This document shows, piece after piece, positions 1 through 11,043 of a DNA stretch of 64,000 nucleotides. The translations under genes were made by a program, and so were the position numbers. The DNA comes from Calcarisporiella thermophila CBS 279.70 (Eukaryota > Calcarisporiellomycota): the NCBI RefSeq assembly GCF_041956535.1, contig NW_027192212.1, positions 140,970 to 204,969 of the forward strand. Direction: 5' to 3'. Positions within the stretch are counted from its first letter, which is position 1. Each line of letters opens with the position of its first letter. The notes under the pieces are model-generated. The model was given only the letters and a program-made list of their open reading frames with translations. It did no database searches and had not been told where the DNA came from.

Positions 1-298
1 TCAGGCTCCATTCAACATACCCCCCTCCTTTATACAGTCAACCGAAAGTAAAATGCTGATGCATAAATGTACGGTAGTAACCATCGTACGAAATTTATCA
101 GCAGTGAAGCTGGTCTGGAAGTTGGATAATAGTAGGATAATAATCAACGGTGTTTATTTGAATATTATAGGAAAAAAATTCTAAAGCTTTGAATTTGTGC
201 AGTGCTATATACTTTTCTTCTAATTTAAATTTCTAAATATGCTCTTCTTTGCTGAAAACTGGTCGCAATGCATTCTGAGTAAACCTATTCACCATGCG
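1..298. other. AT-rich flank, no gene seen
   Basis: This stretch lies downstream of the glycosyltransferase gene, which runs leftwards. I see no sustained reading frame, tRNA or repeat in it. It probably holds the 3' untranslated region of that gene. Confidence 0.5.
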
Positions 299-1789
299 TT
301 ACACGCTCTCCATTATAGATAATAACTTGCCGAGAGCACGATAAGCCTCCCCTTCCGATGTCCATGCAATTTTCAGTTTTGAGCTGATCTTCTTAGCTGC
401 CTTCGCATACCTATTTTCACCTCCCTCACTCTCTCCAAAGAATTTCTCGATTTTTTTGGTGATGTTCTCCGCAGGAATCAAGTCCAAGTTTGTCGCACCA
501 TCAGTGCGTGAGCTCTCGGAATCGAAATCAAACGCGATCCCAGTTCCAAGCTTGACCAATAATCCAGACACAGCAGGCTGATCCGCAAAGACTGGCCAGT
601 GGATCGTTCCAACCCCACAGATCAAGCTCTCAAATGCCGAGTTCCATCCACAATGAGTCAGGAATGCGGCACAGCTTGGATGGGAGAGAACAGTTCCTTG
701 AGTCGCCCACTCCACCACTGCCACTTTGTTGTACACCAGCACTCCCTTCATTGGAGAGGTCATCTCTGCGAGAGGTAAGAATGCTTGCTGTTTCTTACTT
801 AGACTCCAAAGAACGTGCCTGCCTGTGGCATTGAGTCCATTGAGGAGTTCCATAATTTGGCTGCTACTATGGAATACTACGGTTCCAAAAGAGACATAGA
901 GAACGGACTGAGTGGGTTTCTCATCGAGATAATGAGCAATCCAAGAATCAAGATCGCTTGGAGTTGCTCTTGAATTGCCATTGCTCAATTGATCATGATG
1001 GTGTTCAGTATGTCCTCCATTTTCATTTTGCATTTTTCTCGCGGCTTTGTTACTTTCAAGTTTGGGAAAGTTTAACGGACCAACTCGATACACTGGCGTG
1101 TTAGGAGCGTAAGTCTTCAAAGATGCTGATAAATAGTCAGCCTCAATGCAACTAGAAGTGTTCCAAATGATGCCCTCGGACTTTGCCAATCGCGGATACA
1201 TCAAACTAAACCCTTTCTTTAATAATCTATTCGTAGGTATAATATTTTTGTCCACCACTTCCCTCGTTTTAGGTTCAGGTTCAACCTGTTGGATCGGAAT
1301 GACAACAGGCGAGGAGAAAAAGAAGTAGAAAGGAAGGTGATCAAACGGAAATGGCTCAAACATGCCGGCGAACATATCAAGGATGATACAAGATGGTGGG
1401 ATTGCACTATTTTTCTTCGATTCCAAGAACGTACCAATGGCTTCGACGTGTTTTGACGAGCTCTCGAAATATTTCAAATGATCCCCTAATAACAGTGTGT
1501 GAACTGGTTCCATTCCATCTTCCAGTAACTCAATATACATGCGGCCATATTTTCCTCGATAGATCTCAGAATAGCTCTCGGTGTCTGGAATGATGCCCTT
1601 CTCCTTCAAGAGCGGAAGAAACTTCTTCGAAATAAGGAGCGTTACGAGCCTTTCAGCGTCACCCTTAACGTCCCTAAATTCTGAAAGGGATGGAGTGCTA
1701 AGAATCCGCTTAGCAAGAGAAATTGCGGGAATACTATGCCCAAATGCTGGGAAAAGAGCAATAAGAATATGAACAGAGTGTGGAACCAT
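299..1789 (-). CDS. UDP-glycosyltransferase, plant-type (GT1 family)
   Basis: Single-exon gene for 496 residues. GT1 enzymes move a sugar from a UDP-sugar to a small lipophilic acceptor. The C-terminal half holds a PSPG box of exactly 44 residues (361-404), from W361 through HCGWNS (379-384) and E387 to the closing D403-Q404, which are the usual sugar-contacting residues. In the N-terminal half, H18 in FPAFGH sits where plant GT1 enzymes carry their catalytic histidine, and D138 in LDMF is a candidate partner. The chosen ATG directly precedes this first beta-strand, so the protein looks complete and cytosolic. I see no signal peptide or C-terminal membrane anchor, unlike animal UGTs. The acceptor cannot be told from sequence. 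Sterol or secondary-metabolite glycosylation, or detoxification, are possible. The gene is intronless while most neighbours have several introns. Confidence 0.92.
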   Translation of the reverse strand: MVPHSVHILIALFPAFGHSIPAISLAKRILSTPSLSEFRDVKGDAERLVTLLISKKFLPLLKEKGIIPDTESYSEIYRGKYGRMYIELLEDGMEPVHTLLLGDHLKYFESSSKHVEAIGTFLESKKNSAIPPSCIILDMFAGMFEPFPFDHLPFYFFFSSPVVIPIQQVEPEPKTREVVDKNIIPTNRLLKKGFSLMYPRLAKSEGIIWNTSSCIEADYLSASLKTYAPNTPVYRVGPLNFPKLESNKAARKMQNENGGHTEHHHDQLSNGNSRATPSDLDSWIAHYLDEKPTQSVLYVSFGTVVFHSSSQIMELLNGLNATGRHVLWSLSKKQQAFLPLAEMTSPMKGVLVYNKVAVVEWATQGTVLSHPSCAAFLTHCGWNSAFESLICGVGTIHWPVFADQPAVSGLLVKLGTGIAFDFDSESSRTDGATNLDLIPAENITKKIEKFFGESEGGENRYAKAAKKISSKLKIAWTSEGEAYRALGKLLSIMESV

Positions 1790-2623
1790 GCTTCTCTAGG
1801 TAGACTAGTGGAAAATATCAGTTGAAATGCAAATGTGATTTTACACAATCCTATAAAGAGAATATAGTTTTTCGAACCCTATATATCAGAAATAATGACT
1901 GATGACCTTACTAAGAGTCTTGCCTTATTAAATACTTGGCTAGCTTATTTTGGATTGAAATTATGAATCAAAGTCTAAAATTCCGAAAATTCGGATGAAA
2001 AGATTCAAAACCATCAAGAACAAAGAAGGAAATACTAGGCGGAAGCCGAAAATATACTTATTAAGTCGAAACTGGGCAATTGATTCACGCTTTTTTCATG
2101 ATGAAATGGAACGGAAAAAAATAACTGACCTACGAGAAAGCTCCAAGAGTGAATTAGGATAACGGATCTTTATATGTTCCTTTTTAGAGAGCATTTTAGT
2201 CGCTGTTCTATTGAATTCGGGATTAGCTAATATAATGTTTCAAATATTAAGCGATGTAATATGATGCATGAGTCCATCTGTAGTAGCTGTGCGCGACCAC
2301 TGTATTATTTACTGTTTAACACGTTGTTTGTATCAGCCCAATCAATTGTTAATGAGTTTATCAGTGTACATCTTCAATATATGACTAAAATGGCTGACAG
2401 ATAATCTTTCAGTTTTCTTTAATATGTTTTTCACCCTAAGTTTATTGTGATTTTGTAGTCTGAGATCTCGCAAAATCCTCGCGTATTTAGAAGCTTATTA
2501 AGGAGCATCCTATCACTATTTTATCAACATGTCTATTTCCAACCTTTGTTCTCTTTAATCATATTACAAAATGTACACCCATTAGTTAATAATCTACCTG
2601 AATCACGTGGACTTGTTTCTAAG
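1790..2623. other. AT-rich spacer, no gene seen
   Basis: The spacer contains the promoter side of the glycosyltransferase and the 3' side of the Kre9-like gene, both transcribed leftwards. A TATA-like stretch (ATATAT near 1880-1886) lies about 95 bases upstream of the glycosyltransferase start. I found no coding frame or RNA gene. Confidence 0.5.
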
Positions 2624-3787
2624 TTAATGAGAGTACGAACTATCCGTTTGATCCGGCTTTTTCATTAGTGGTGCCTCATCCACCTGATCTGGCTTCATCA
2701 TGATATATGTGCCGTTAGGTTGATAGGGCTTCATGGCATAAAGCATAACTGAATCTCGGGATAAGTTAGGTTTGGCCATATAGTCCATAGGGGGATTGAT
2801 CATAGGAGGCTCAATTATGGGTCCCTTATTATCGTGTACTTTGGCCATTTTGGAACGCTTTCGATAAATGAAGTAGAAGACTATCAGTCCTATTACTAGA
2901 ATTGAACCAAGGCTTCCTAATCCTATGGCGAGTCCGGTCATCAAAGTGGAGGTGTAATATGGAGCATTACTTATTGAAGACGCTTCAGGTGAAGGAGATG
3001 GATCTGGAGAGGTCGTTGGATCAACTCCAGAGGCAGATTTTACACTAGCTGTAGCGGGTGGGCTTGAGTGTACACTGGGCTGGACAAATGATATTTTTGA
3101 AGTAGTGGAAGCTAGAAGAGTGGACCGATAAAAGAAAGGATTGAGCACAGAAGAATAAGGACTCTTATTCGCAACAAAATTCCCCTACCCGTACTAGGAA
3201 TAGCTGAGATGCTAGGTTTATTGTGGTTCAATAAACTGCTAAACGGATTAACAATCGTTTTCGGATCAATATTGGGGAAATTTCCAAATCCAGGAAAACT
3301 AGACTTTTCTTCTATCTCAAAAGACTCTGATCGGAAAGGGTTAGGATCTTGGATTTCAACTACATAGCCTCTGTTTACTGAGATATCTTCAGGGACTTTC
3401 CAAGTGTAAAACCACGAATCATAGTTGCCAATTTTTATACCAGGTGTATTTATGGCTATATCTGTGACAAAATGATTTGCCATTTCTATACTTGAGGGTC
3501 CCTGGATAAAGAATTAGCATATGATTCTCTATCAATTAATTCCCATTCTATACAATCTTTACCCAATAGAGCTTGATAGTAACGGGTGCGGTAGATCCTC
3601 CTACCCTATATAAATGCTTGTAAGTTCCCCGAATCCCCAGCTGTAGCAAACAAAAATACCATGTTATATTTACTACTTCTCCTGGATGCCACTTAGAATA
3701 GAAATTGGGCTTCATAATTGCAACGGCAGAGGCAAGGCTACCAAAATTAATAAGGGCTGCGAAAAATATCAAGATTCTGGAACACAT
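2624..3787 (-). CDS. Kre9/Knh1-like secreted domain, single-pass membrane protein
   Basis: Four exons read from the right: 3787-3660, 3605-3563, 3501-3189 and 3111-2624. Phases close to 323 residues. The N-terminus is a signal peptide (MCSRILIFFAALINF, then an AxA-type site). A Kre9/Knh1-type beta domain follows, with WHPGEVVNITW, then GGSTAPVTIKLYW and a WKVPEDI block, which matches the family pattern of an NITW strand, a TIKLY strand and a WxVP strand. A Ser/Thr/Pro-rich stalk leads to one transmembrane helix and a basic stop-transfer (YRKRSK). The cytoplasmic tail has repeated Lys/Pro-Asp-Gln motifs. Kre9/Knh1 relatives act in cell-wall beta-glucan assembly, but membrane-anchored versions with tails have no assigned role. 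The first intron (3606-3659, 54 bases) is a multiple of three without stops, so a naive translation reads through it. Removing it restores the family motif. Confidence 0.8.
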
Positions 3788-3864
3788 GGTTTAGTCTGTA
3801 GAAGATTTTCCCAAAATTAAATATTATAAATCTTTGAAATTCGAAACAGAATGAGAGGCAAACC

Positions 3865-4251
3865 TCAAGATAAATACAAAACGCGAAAGATAATATTCAA
3901 CCAGAATTGCACAATATTTTGTCCTCTAATAAACGATTGGAATGGGTTGTCAAAATCCAGAAGCGTAGCAGTAAATCTGTCTGCTAAAATGAATCCCACT
4001 GTAATCTCTTGCAGTACACTGTTTAGTGTAGTTCTAAGATAAAATGAATGACCATCTGGAGAATTGCTTGTTATATAACTTTGTATTTTCTCTCCGGGTA
4101 TATTACACAAATTACACGAACAACTCTTTAAGAATTCAGACCTGACTTCGAAATTTAAATGATAATTGAAGGTCGGTTTGGGGGAAATTCCTGCGTTTAC
4201 TTTTCTAATATCCAGAGCATGAAATACCCTGAATTCTGAATGAACTCGTCT
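3865..4251 (-). CDS. unrecognised coding-like segment (exon or relic)
   Basis: A stop-free frame of 129 codons in very AT-rich DNA, ending at 3865, which is unlikely by chance at this composition. The translation is not low-complexity. It has a Cys cluster (KSCSCNLCNIPGEK), then aromatic and hydrophobic strands such as DGHSFYLRTTL and RFTATLLDFDNPF. The first ATG inside the frame is at 4110, but coding character begins before it, so a 5' exon or signal peptide may lie upstream, or this is the remains of an older gene. I recognise no family. It lies head-on to the Kre9-like start (77 bases away) and could be part of the same locus. Confidence 0.35.
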   Translation of the reverse strand, partial: RRVHSEFRVFHALDIRKVNAGISPKPTFNYHLNFEVRSEFLKSCSCNLCNIPGEKIQSYITSNSPDGHSFYLRTTLNSVLQEITVGFILADRFTATLLDFDNPFQSFIRGQNIVQFWLNIIFRVLYLS

Positions 4252-4395
4252 TTAATATTTGATACTTTAGTGTATTCAAGTTAAACAGTTGATTGCACTC
4301 GGCAGCAATAGTAGAAATCTTAATTTCACAAAGTGTAACAATGTAAAAGCTGAAAGCTCTGTTCGACAAACACAGATAGAACACGGCTAATTGCC

Positions 4396-4403
4396 TATAA
4401 ATA
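4396..4403 (+). promoter_or_regulatory. TATA box candidate
   Basis: TATAAATA lies about 53 bases upstream of the small frame starting at 4456. The spacing suits a fungal core promoter. No experimental support is available from sequence. Confidence 0.35.
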
Positions 4404-4455
4404 GTGTCACAGCTTTGCTAGCATTTCACGATAATATTCACAATACATTGCCTCT

Positions 4456-4587
4456 ATGAAAGTACTGTATTGCTGCTTTATCATCCTCTGGGCGTGTTCA
4501 ATCTGGATAGGCAGAGATCGAACATGTATTATAATGTACCTTATTATACAAACATGCGGATTTACGAATGTTACATTGAAAAAGTAG
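4456..4587 (+). CDS. possible small secreted peptide, 43 aa
   Basis: This short frame begins with a strongly hydrophobic, signal-like segment (MKVLYCCFIILWACSIWIG) and has a TATA box at a sensible distance. About 45 bases after its stop, a second ATG (4632) opens another hydrophobic segment (MFKLAFFTLSLFW) that runs into a good GTAAGT donor at 4716, as in a first exon. Either could be the start of a small secreted protein, or both could be noise in AT-rich DNA. No family is recognised. Confidence 0.25.
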   Translation: MKVLYCCFIILWACSIWIGRDRTCIIMYLIIQTCGFTNVTLKK

Positions 4588-4995
4588 TTGACTGAGTTGA
4601 AATCAGCCCAAATAGGTTGGTCAACTTGTATATGTTTAAACTTGCCTTCTTTACTCTCTCGCTCTTTTGGAGATATGCCTACTTATTCCTAACCACTGCT
4701 CTCACAGAGGAAGGCGTAAGTGTTACTAGAACTTTTTTTTCCTTGATTCAAGGCTTTAAATATCAAAGAAAATAATAAAACTAATAGAGAGAAAAAATAA
4801 AGGATGAGGCCTCTGAATCTATATGTATTCACCAAATTGACGTGAATCGGACTGACTCTCGCTCACTGAATATTAACCAAATCTATTTGTGAAAGTGGCT
4901 TATATTTGTATTAGGATTATTTTGCCACTCATTATATTGCTATGATAAACAAAATTTAATTCTAGCATTATTAGATAGCAAATATAGTCGATAGA
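4588..4995. other. spacer with possible orphan first exon
   Basis: It contains the 28-codon hydrophobic segment 4632-4715 followed by GTAAGT, for which no convincing downstream exon was found before DPH6. The rest is the AT-rich promoter region of DPH6. Confidence 0.3.
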
Positions 4996-7462
4996 ATGAA
5001 TGTCGTCGCATTAATTAGGTAACTGTATATCTTAAGTTATAATTATACATATCTTTGTAACAAAACATCTCTACCTATTTCTAGCGGCGGCAAAGATAGC
5101 TGCTTCAATATGATGCACTGTGCTGTTCATGGTCACCGAATAGTTGCTCTTGCAAATCTAAAACCACCTTCTGCTTCTGGCAAAGGTAGCATGCTCTGTT
5201 TTCACCACATCGTTTCAGCATATTAGTGAACTTATGTCTCTATTATTTAGATGAGCTCGATAGTTTCATGTATCAAACAGTCGGGCATGATGCCATCCAA
5301 CTTTATGCCTCATGCATGGACCTCCCATTATACCGTCGTGAGATTCATGGTACCTCAGTCGAACAAAGAGCTGACTACCGCTGCACCCCCGGCGATGAAA
5401 CTGAAGATCTGTACGAGCTACTACGAGAAGTCCTCAAGCATCATCCCGAAATTAATGCTGTCTCAACTGGTGCTATTCTGTCAAATTACCAGCGAGTACG
5501 TGTGGAACATGTATGCAATCGACTTGGGCTAACGAGTTTGGCGTATCTTTGGAGAAGAGACCAAAAAGAGCTATTGGGCGAAATGATTGCAAGCGGGGTT
5601 GAAAGCGTGCTGGTAAAGGTGGCTGCTATCGGGCTAGGAGAACGCCATTTAGGAGAAGGAATTAATGCAATGTATCCGTATCTTTGTAAAATGGTAACTA
5701 TCCACATCAACACGTTTATACGCATAAAATGTGTTAAACCTCTACATATTGGAAGAATGACGTATATGGCTTGAATATATGTGGAGAGGGTGGTGAGTAC
5801 GAAACCTTCACACTTGATTGCCCACTTTTCAAAAGGCGTATTAGACTGTAAGTCTTTGTACACCTGGAATTGGATGCTTAGCTCTTACATAGTGTTGTAT
5901 TTGTAGAGAGGAGACTGAGATTGTAACTCACTCTGACGACGCATTTGCTCCGGTTGCTTATCTGAGAATCAAATCTGCGATCACAGAAGCGAAGGAAAAG
6001 ATGGATAAGGACTGGAAGGAAAAGCTGCGTATACCCGTATGGGATGACCTGGAAAACGAGTTAATAGAGGAGAAAGAGTTAGGGAATGAGAGAGTTGAAA
6101 TAGCAAAGTTAAATAACTCAACGAAAATGAGGTTACTACTAGATGTTGAGGACTCTAACCCCTTAATCGATTGTACCCATTACTCGCGACCTCCTTTCTA
6201 TGCTATCGGATCCACTACTGCTTTCTCCCGTGGTAGTGAAACCTACGAAACTATCGAGGAAGAAACACGGATATGCATGGAGAACCTCCAAGATAAACTA
6301 TCGGCATTTGGTTTGTCCTTCAGCGACGTAGTACTTATGAATGTGTTTGTTACCAACATGGGAGAGTTCGCTCAGATCAATGGCATTTACAAGCAATTTT
6401 TTGATATTAACCCACCAGCACGGTATTTGTACAGATAACATTTTTCCGTGCTTACCATATATATTAAAAATATTCCTTTTTTAGGGCATGTGTTGCTGCT
6501 AATTTACAACCACCAGCCAAAATACAAATAGACTGCTTCGCTATAAAAGACACCACACAGAGTGAACGCCAAACGATGCACGTGCAGAGCTTGTCGTATT
6601 GGGCACCCGCCAATATCGGGCCGTATTCACAGTCCGTCATGGTAAGAGAAACGTTTCTCTTCTTCATTCACGTGCTTATAGATGTCTTTTTGAAAAGATT
6701 CGAAACCATGCATATATAGCTGGCCAGATAGGCATGTTACCTCACACTCTCGCCCTCCCCTCCCCTCCATCCTCCCATACTGAAGCATTAGTTGCACTTC
6801 GACATCTTACTCGCATTACCTCTGTGCTCTCACTTTCACCGGATCAAATCGCCCTTTGTTTATGTTTTGTGGACGACTCCAAAAATTTCCACATGGTTCG
6901 GCAGGTTTGGAGGGAATGGGTAATAAAGGATGGAGTGCAAAGAGAAATGCCGGTTTTACTTTGCGTGGCGGTTAAAACCTTGCCTAAAAATTCGAAAGTT
7001 GAGTGGCAAGTATTTGGGCAGTGTGAGATGTCAAATGGCTATGCACACGAGGATAACGACGAAAAGGGAGATGCAGTGGATCATCAGGAAGCTGCCCATG
7101 AATCTAGAATACAGTACCAAAGACACGAGGAGAAAGGCTTTCTATTCAAAACTAGCATTTATACTCGGCTGCCCGTCTTCTGTGCCATTGTCACTCTCTC
7201 AACTTATGAAGTACCTGGGTTGCATTTAGCAATCGCTCTATTTTCGGCACTGGACGCAGCAGTAGCTAAAATACCAAGCGGAGGCTGGAAAAACGTAACT
7301 GCACTCCGAGTTTTTATTAATGAGAAAGTAGTAGACGCGCTTGATGTAAAGAAAGTGATATGCAAGGAAATGGAAAAACGAGGACAACTTGCGCTGACAG
7401 TTGTGCCCGTCTCAGCAGTAGAAGGAGGGGTATTGTCTGTTTGTATTCACGCTTCTTTGTAA
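4996..7462 (+). CDS. DPH6: diphthine--ammonia ligase (Dph6) with C-terminal RidA-like domains
   Basis: Seven exons (4996-5018, 5085-5185, 5251-5693, 5756-5847, 5907-6422, 6485-6641, 6698-7462) close in phase to 698 residues, near the length of the yeast protein. The enzyme performs the last step of diphthamide synthesis on elongation factor 2, using ATP and ammonia. The N-terminal ATP-pyrophosphatase domain has the PP-loop SGGKDS at residues 8-13, split by the first intron after the 23-base first exon, and a C-GEGGEYETF block near 200-210. Two YjgF/RidA-type domains follow, one near 255-390 (PPFYAIGSTTAF) and one near 430-560 (ANIGPYSQSV ... YIAGQIGM). This fungal/eukaryotic fusion is seen in yeast YLR143W. 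The last acceptor (6697) is inferred from homology of NHAYIAGQIG. A downstream AG would put a stop in frame. Confidence 0.93.
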
Positions 7463-7595
7463 TAGAATACTCGGTTATATGACTTTTAATGGTTTTGCAC
7501 ATTTTGAGAAGATTGAAACATGAGTTGAATTAAAAAATAAAAAGGTTATTTATTCAACAAAGAGCACAGTTGATTTAAGATATTTTGTGAGGAGT

Positions 7596-8117
7596 CTAGA
7601 AGCGAAGCTTGGTGAAGAACCACTTGTTCTTGCCGGTGGTGTAGCGCTCCTCCAACATCTTCTTGATGTTCTTCTTGGCCTCACGACGCTGAGTGGGCTC
7701 CTTGAAGGATTCGAGAGAAACGGCAGTCTTGAGGTTCTCGAGCTCAAGTCCATAGCTAAAATAAAAAATGAATTCAAAACATTAGTATTTGAATCTAGAT
7801 CTAGTAACTTTGCAAAATGATACAGAGAGGAAAAAAAAGGCAAAAAAGCAGATCAGATCAACTTACCGAGTAGGCATCAAATGGTTATAGTTGACCATCT
7901 TCACAAATGGCTTCACCTTCGACCGCTTGGCAATGAGCTTCTGGCCCATGCGCTTGGTGACCTTGAGGGGTTCACGCTCAACACCCGCAACAACGGCGAA
8001 ACCATAAGGGCGGTCTTTGGTGCCCTCGTCGTAGTTCTTAACAATCACAGCCTTCTTGCCAGCATAGCGGCCCTGAAGGATGATGACGACTTTGCCGGGC
8101 TTAAGGAACTTGGGCAT
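7596..8117 (-). CDS. RPL27: 60S ribosomal protein eL27
   Basis: Two exons (8117-7867 and 7755-7596) separated by a 111-base intron encode 136 residues, exactly the usual eL27 length. The start [20 protein letters not shown] contains the KOW-type RNA-binding segment typical of eL27, and the C-terminus ends in the characteristic [13 protein letters not shown]. The protein is part of the large cytosolic ribosomal subunit. The intron is longer than most others in the window, as is common in ribosomal protein genes. The gene converges on DPH6, with only about 130 bases between the stop codons. Confidence 0.97.
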
Positions 8118-8478
8118 TGTGATGTATTAGGATGTGGATGGATGGATGCACAACGACCTTGGGGAAAGAGAAGGGTCGAAAATTGCGAGCAAGACGGCCT
8201 TGAAAATCGAAAAGGATGTTGTGTGGCGCAGCTCATCTTAAATTTTGACACTGCACAGCAGTCCTCACTCTTCCCTTTTCCTTCAGACTAACGTCTTTTT
8301 GGTCAGTGAACACATATATGCTTGCGAAAAACGACTTCAAAGAATTTATGTTTATCCACACCGGCTTCGTATAAAAAGTAAAGGGGTGAATTCAATTAGG
8401 ATGAAAATACCATATAATACATATCATATTAGAAAGTCAATGCTTTATTCATATAGAACTATAGTACAATATGTGATA
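8118..8478. other. promoter region of RPL27, no gene seen
   Basis: The spacer lies between the RPL27 start and the 3' end of the Rrp17-like gene, which runs the same way. No coding frame is supported here. The short frames present are shadows. Confidence 0.5.
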
Positions 8479-9536
8479 TCATTTCCTTCTTCTCTGTTTT
8501 CCATTCTTCTGGGGCCTCGGCTCGCGTAATTTCTTTTTAGTGCGTTCCTTTAGTGCATTTAACTTTCGCTGCGTTGAGGATTCATAGCGGAACTTCTTCT
8601 TTTGCTTATGCGGTCTACCAAAAGATTTATCGAGTGAGACACTAGCCGACGTGTGATCTAAAGCAGTTATAATACCTTGGATAGGCAGCTGAACTCGAGG
8701 CTCTTTCTTTTTCCTCTTCATTTTCTATAATCTCTTCCTCTTCTTCCTCCTCTTCTCCCTTTTCTTGGTTATCAGCATGCTATTTTAGAGGTTGATACAA
8801 TTAATAAGGACGAAAAAAAAATAAATGAAATAGATATTCTCGAACCTTTTTCGAGTTTTTGCTACCCGACAGAGTCAAACCGTGTGGATCCATGTCCAGC
8901 TCTTCAATAACCGTGACGGTAGTTAGAGTTTCAGGGGTCTCATATTCAATTACTTTAGAAGATTTTTGCTCCTCGCATTCGTGCTCTTCCTCATCCTCGC
9001 CTTGCTCTTCCTCATCCTCGCCTTGCTCTTCCTCATCATTTTTTGATAAGCCCCCTAATATATCAATTTTGTAAGTGCTTCCATTGCCCCAAAATATACT
9101 ATGTGTAAAAATGTTACCATTAAATAATGATATATAACGCTTTAACTTCTCTTCTACTTCTTCCTTTCGAGCTTTTCGTTGCTAACAAAAAAAGAATTTC
9201 TATAGCTTAAATGATGATTTGAATAAATAGTTTGAGGTTGTTTATATCTACAGCTTTTCTCGACTCCAAACGCTCCAAACGTTCTCTTTCCCGTGCCAAT
9301 TCTTTCGCACGTTCTCTTCTTTCGACTTTTCGCTTATGAAAGCCAGTTAAGAATTCTCTATATGAGTAAAGAGGAAGAAATTATCAGTAAAATCGATCTC
9401 ATGATTGTGAGGATAAGATTGCCTACAATCTAGAATTTTCATCGAATTCGATCTTATCAACTTGTTGCTGCTTGCGCTTGCGCTTTCGAGCATATATCTG
9501 AGATCCCGCAGATAGAAGTGCTACGTTATTAGGCAT
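8479..9536 (-). CDS. Rrp17/NOL12 (Nop25) family nucleolar protein
   Basis: Proposed exons 9536-9427, 9357-9252, 9181-9118, 9054-8846 and 8724-8479 close to 244 residues, close to yeast Rrp17. The family contributes to 5'-end maturation of rRNA in the nucleolus. The diagnostic N-terminal block is present (FDENSRLEFLTGFHKRK, residues about 31-47), followed by a long Arg/Glu-rich coiled coil (ERRERAKELARERERLERL). The middle holds a short acidic tandem repeat (DEEEQGE units, DNA 8991-9035) and the C-terminus is highly basic (QKNGKQRRRK), suiting nucleolar targeting. Two points are uncertain. The 63-base intron at 9055-9117 is stop-free and could be retained. The last acceptor at 8725 was chosen only because it restores frame, and its polypyrimidine tract is poor. 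Confidence 0.8.
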
Positions 9537-11043
9537 ATTCAATTACTATGATACTCTTTGCAGAGTTTACTAAATGAGTAAACAATTGTTAAAATAGGCT
9601 ATTTTCACAGTCACATAAAAAAAATCTGAACTAATTGCCCAAAATCTTGAGTGGACAAATTATCCTTTTTGCGGGAGAGAATTTCATAACTGTCGCACAT
9701 ATACGAAGATAAACGGTAGATGAATGAAATAATATATCTATTCTAACTTACAATAGGATTTCAAACTATGGAAAATTTTGCTAAGAATATAAATATTAGT
9801 AATAAGTATTCTAAAAAAAATAAATAAACCGGGATTATTCATAAGTGATTCATTGAGAAAAAAGTTTGACAACAAACAATTTACGAAGAGACATACACAA
9901 TTAACCGAATACCTAGGGTGTGAGCTGTCTTCATCATTGTCTATTTTACCTGTCTCTCCCTATCATTCTTTTGCGAATTACTCTATTAAAATGCACAACT
10001 CCGTATAATATTATATTCGATTCAAATGAGAGATTTAACAAAACATTTAATTAATCAACACCCCTTTGTCACATATACATATAACTTGCCGTCCTCTATT
10101 GTATATCGTTTGGATATGATATAACATATCAACATGGGCTCCGTTTCCCTTTTAAAGCAACAAAATAAATAATACGTGAACCTCATAGTTCTAAGGATAG
10201 ACTCTCGAACAATAATAACTGTGAAACTTTATCCATAATATCACAGTCAAGTGCAAATGCTTTACCAATAGAAGTTTGAAAAAGAGTATGTTTTTGAGCC
10301 GAAACCCACAGTGTTTCTACATCATAATGTTCTAAATTAGATCTCTTGGACACAAATAAGAATCTGCCCATGCCTAATATTGCAGATTATCTTGCGATTC
10401 AGAGTTCTTATCTTTTAATTTATCAGTTGTCAAATACCACTATTGAAATTATGCAAAGGCTGCCCGGAAACTCTACCAATACAAATAGCATAGATTCACC
10501 GGCTAAAATCCTTTGCTATTAAGTAATAAATGATATTTTATTAGATTATTTCATTGGCTATAATAATATTAACTTGACATTTCATGTTATTCACACGATT
10601 ATGTTTGAAGAGAATGGTATTCCATATCCGCGCTATCACCCCTCCATTCAATAAAACATTCTCTAAGCAAACTATAGACATTAGGACGATCCTCTGCCTA
10701 TTTGATTAGCATTGCCATCTTTTCGAATTGATTATACCGAAATAAAAAGAGAGAGATGCATCTAGCGATGAATTCAGTTTAAATAGCATTCGCTATAGCT
10801 TAGCTGAAATATTTGTAGTACACAGGCCACATAGTAGAAAAGTTTATAAATTCATATACGCATATTAGGAGAGTCTGAAATGAACCACTATTTCGGGATT
10901 AAGGAATGCTTGGACTCCGTAATTCAATAAATTTATATATAAATGTAATTTATTCATGAGAAAGGCATCATAAAACAACATTCTAGGGATAAAGTCGAAA
11001 CAAAACTATTTACAAAAGCGTACAAAATAAACCCAAGTGCTCT
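9537..11043. other. AT-rich spacer, mostly empty
   Basis: About 1.5 kb of very AT-rich sequence between two leftward genes. A 62-codon frame on the minus strand (10183-10371) has non-repetitive content but no recognised similarity, no clear splice partners and no promoter, so I do not call it a gene. No RNA gene was found. Confidence 0.45.
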
